Shown here: positions 63,872-64,000 of the stretch, piece after piece
Layout: the number at the start of each line of letters is the position of its first letter
Numbering within the stretch: the stretch's first letter is position 1
Assembly: GCF_024763615.1 (NCBI RefSeq)
Contig: NW_026604428.1
Span: forward strand, 124,001 to 188,000
Source: Phlebotomus papatasi
Taxonomy: Eukaryota > Arthropoda > Insecta > Diptera > Psychodidae
Direction of reading: 5' to 3'
Length of the DNA: 64,000 bases
Program-made: the position numbers and the translations under genes
The notes under the pieces: generated by a model
The model's input: the letters and a program-made list of their open reading frames with translations, nothing else
The model's database searches: none
Told to the model about the DNA's origin: nothing

Positions 63872-64000
63872 TTACCAATCAATTAATATCATTAGTTGAA
63901 TTTTTTTCTTGGAAAAATTCCCACCAAAACTCATCATGATCCCACCCTTGGGAGTTTTTTAATTTTTTAAAAATGCCAAAATCTGCTCTAAAAACCGCAA
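63872..64000 (+). repeat. Partial last monomer, cut by the window edge
   Basis: A ttacc, gaattttttt, caccaaaactc, short-T, tctaaaaacc monomer, 129 bp of it inside the window. This ttacc short-T type occurs at several duplication boundaries upstream (3231, 6817, 9900), and the array clearly continues beyond the window. Confidence 0.9.

Larger units (their letters stand above)
1..64000 (+). repeat. Satellite DNA array, ~179-bp monomer, head to tail, fills the window
   Basis: One monomer family is repeated without interruption from the first to the last base, always in the same orientation. Mean length is about 179.2 bp, from offsets between duplicated blocks (3586 bp for 20 monomers, 4480 for 25, 5370 for 30), so about 355 copies. 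Length differences come mainly from one T tract. Stop codons close all six frames in each monomer: in the copy at 360-539, forward stops occur in all three frames, and the first 14 bases hold CTA, TCA and TTA in three different frames, which are stops on the other strand. I saw no inverted copy, transposon, rRNA, tRNA or telomere repeat. Such arrays are typical of eukaryotic centromeric, pericentromeric or subtelomeric heterochromatin. The centromeric assignment is inference from size and purity. The family itself is not recognised. Confidence 0.97.

Noticed and set aside
1..64000. Protein-coding genes or a peptide repeat encoded by the 180-bp monomer
   Set aside because: 180 bp is a multiple of three, so I checked for an open frame. 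Stops occur in all three forward frames and all three reverse frames within each monomer, so no frame stays open much beyond one monomer.
1..64000. CRISPR array
   Set aside because: The repeat unit is about 179 bp and continuous. There are no short identical repeats separated by unique spacers; the variable part is a T tract and scattered substitutions.
1..64000. Origin of replication or AT-rich plasmid iterons
   Set aside because: Iterons are short and few. A 64-kb array of 179-bp units with higher-order duplications does not fit a bacterial or plasmid origin.
1..64000. Naming the satellite family or species
   Set aside because: I do not recognise the consensus, and composition and length alone do not separate plants from insects or other eukaryotes.

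Overview
The whole window is one tandem satellite array. A very AT-rich monomer of about 179 bp is repeated head to tail, always in the same orientation, roughly 355 times from the first base to the last. No gene, RNA gene, transposon, CRISPR array or unique sequence interrupts it. In a representative monomer (360-539) I count 47 G+C in 180 bases (26%), with 32 C and 15 G on this strand. Every monomer carries stop codons in all six frames. Array size, monomer length and composition indicate constitutive heterochromatin of a eukaryote, most plausibly a centromeric or pericentromeric block, or else subtelomeric. I do not recognise the satellite family and cannot name the organism. Plants and insects both have satellites of this size.

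Monomers differ by a small set of recurring variants, which I use as markers: ctatc or ttacc for ctacc at the monomer start; gaattatttt, gaatttgttt, gaagtttttt or gaatgttttt for gaattttttt; ctcgg for cttgg; cacaaaaatc, caccaaaaatc or caccaaaactc; gaccccacccttggaagg for gatcccacccttgggag; T-tract length; atgacaaaatc or aaaacgcc for aaaatgcc; tctaaaaacc, tctaggaacc, tagaagcc or tagaagcgg for tagaaacc; ctcctc or cttgttc-like changes (ctgttc) for ctgctc; tctcactg, tctcaacg or tctcaagg for tctcaatg; tctcatt for tcacatt; attataa for attagaa; catataa for caaataa.

The order of these markers shows an array built by successive, overlapping tandem duplications of different sizes, not one fixed higher-order repeat. 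A 20-monomer block is at 3231-6816, 6817-9899 and, partly, 11688-14756. A 5-monomer segment recurs 27 monomers away (10433-11330 and 15279-16176). A 13-monomer unit fills 16536-22471. A 20/21-monomer unit covers 22472-29491, followed by a 10-monomer unit at 29130-32186. A 25/30-monomer pair spans 33801-43108 and ends in a recent 7-monomer duplication (41857-44184). A 16-monomer segment recurs exactly 25 monomers away (45257-48114 and 49735-52594). An 11-monomer segment recurs about 8.03 kb away (52595-54608 and 60631-62613).

The main anomaly is 55201-59015, where many monomers are broken, truncated, partly re-duplicated or re-joined out of register at short microhomologies, while regular monomers continue on both sides. 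Smaller events of the same kind lie near 8702, 27420, 53213, 54510 and 60900. These look like replication template switching, but assembly error must be excluded. Nothing in the window encodes a protein system. Its interest lies in the array's evolution, mapped crossover intervals, dyad-rich monomer structure and the scrambled zone.
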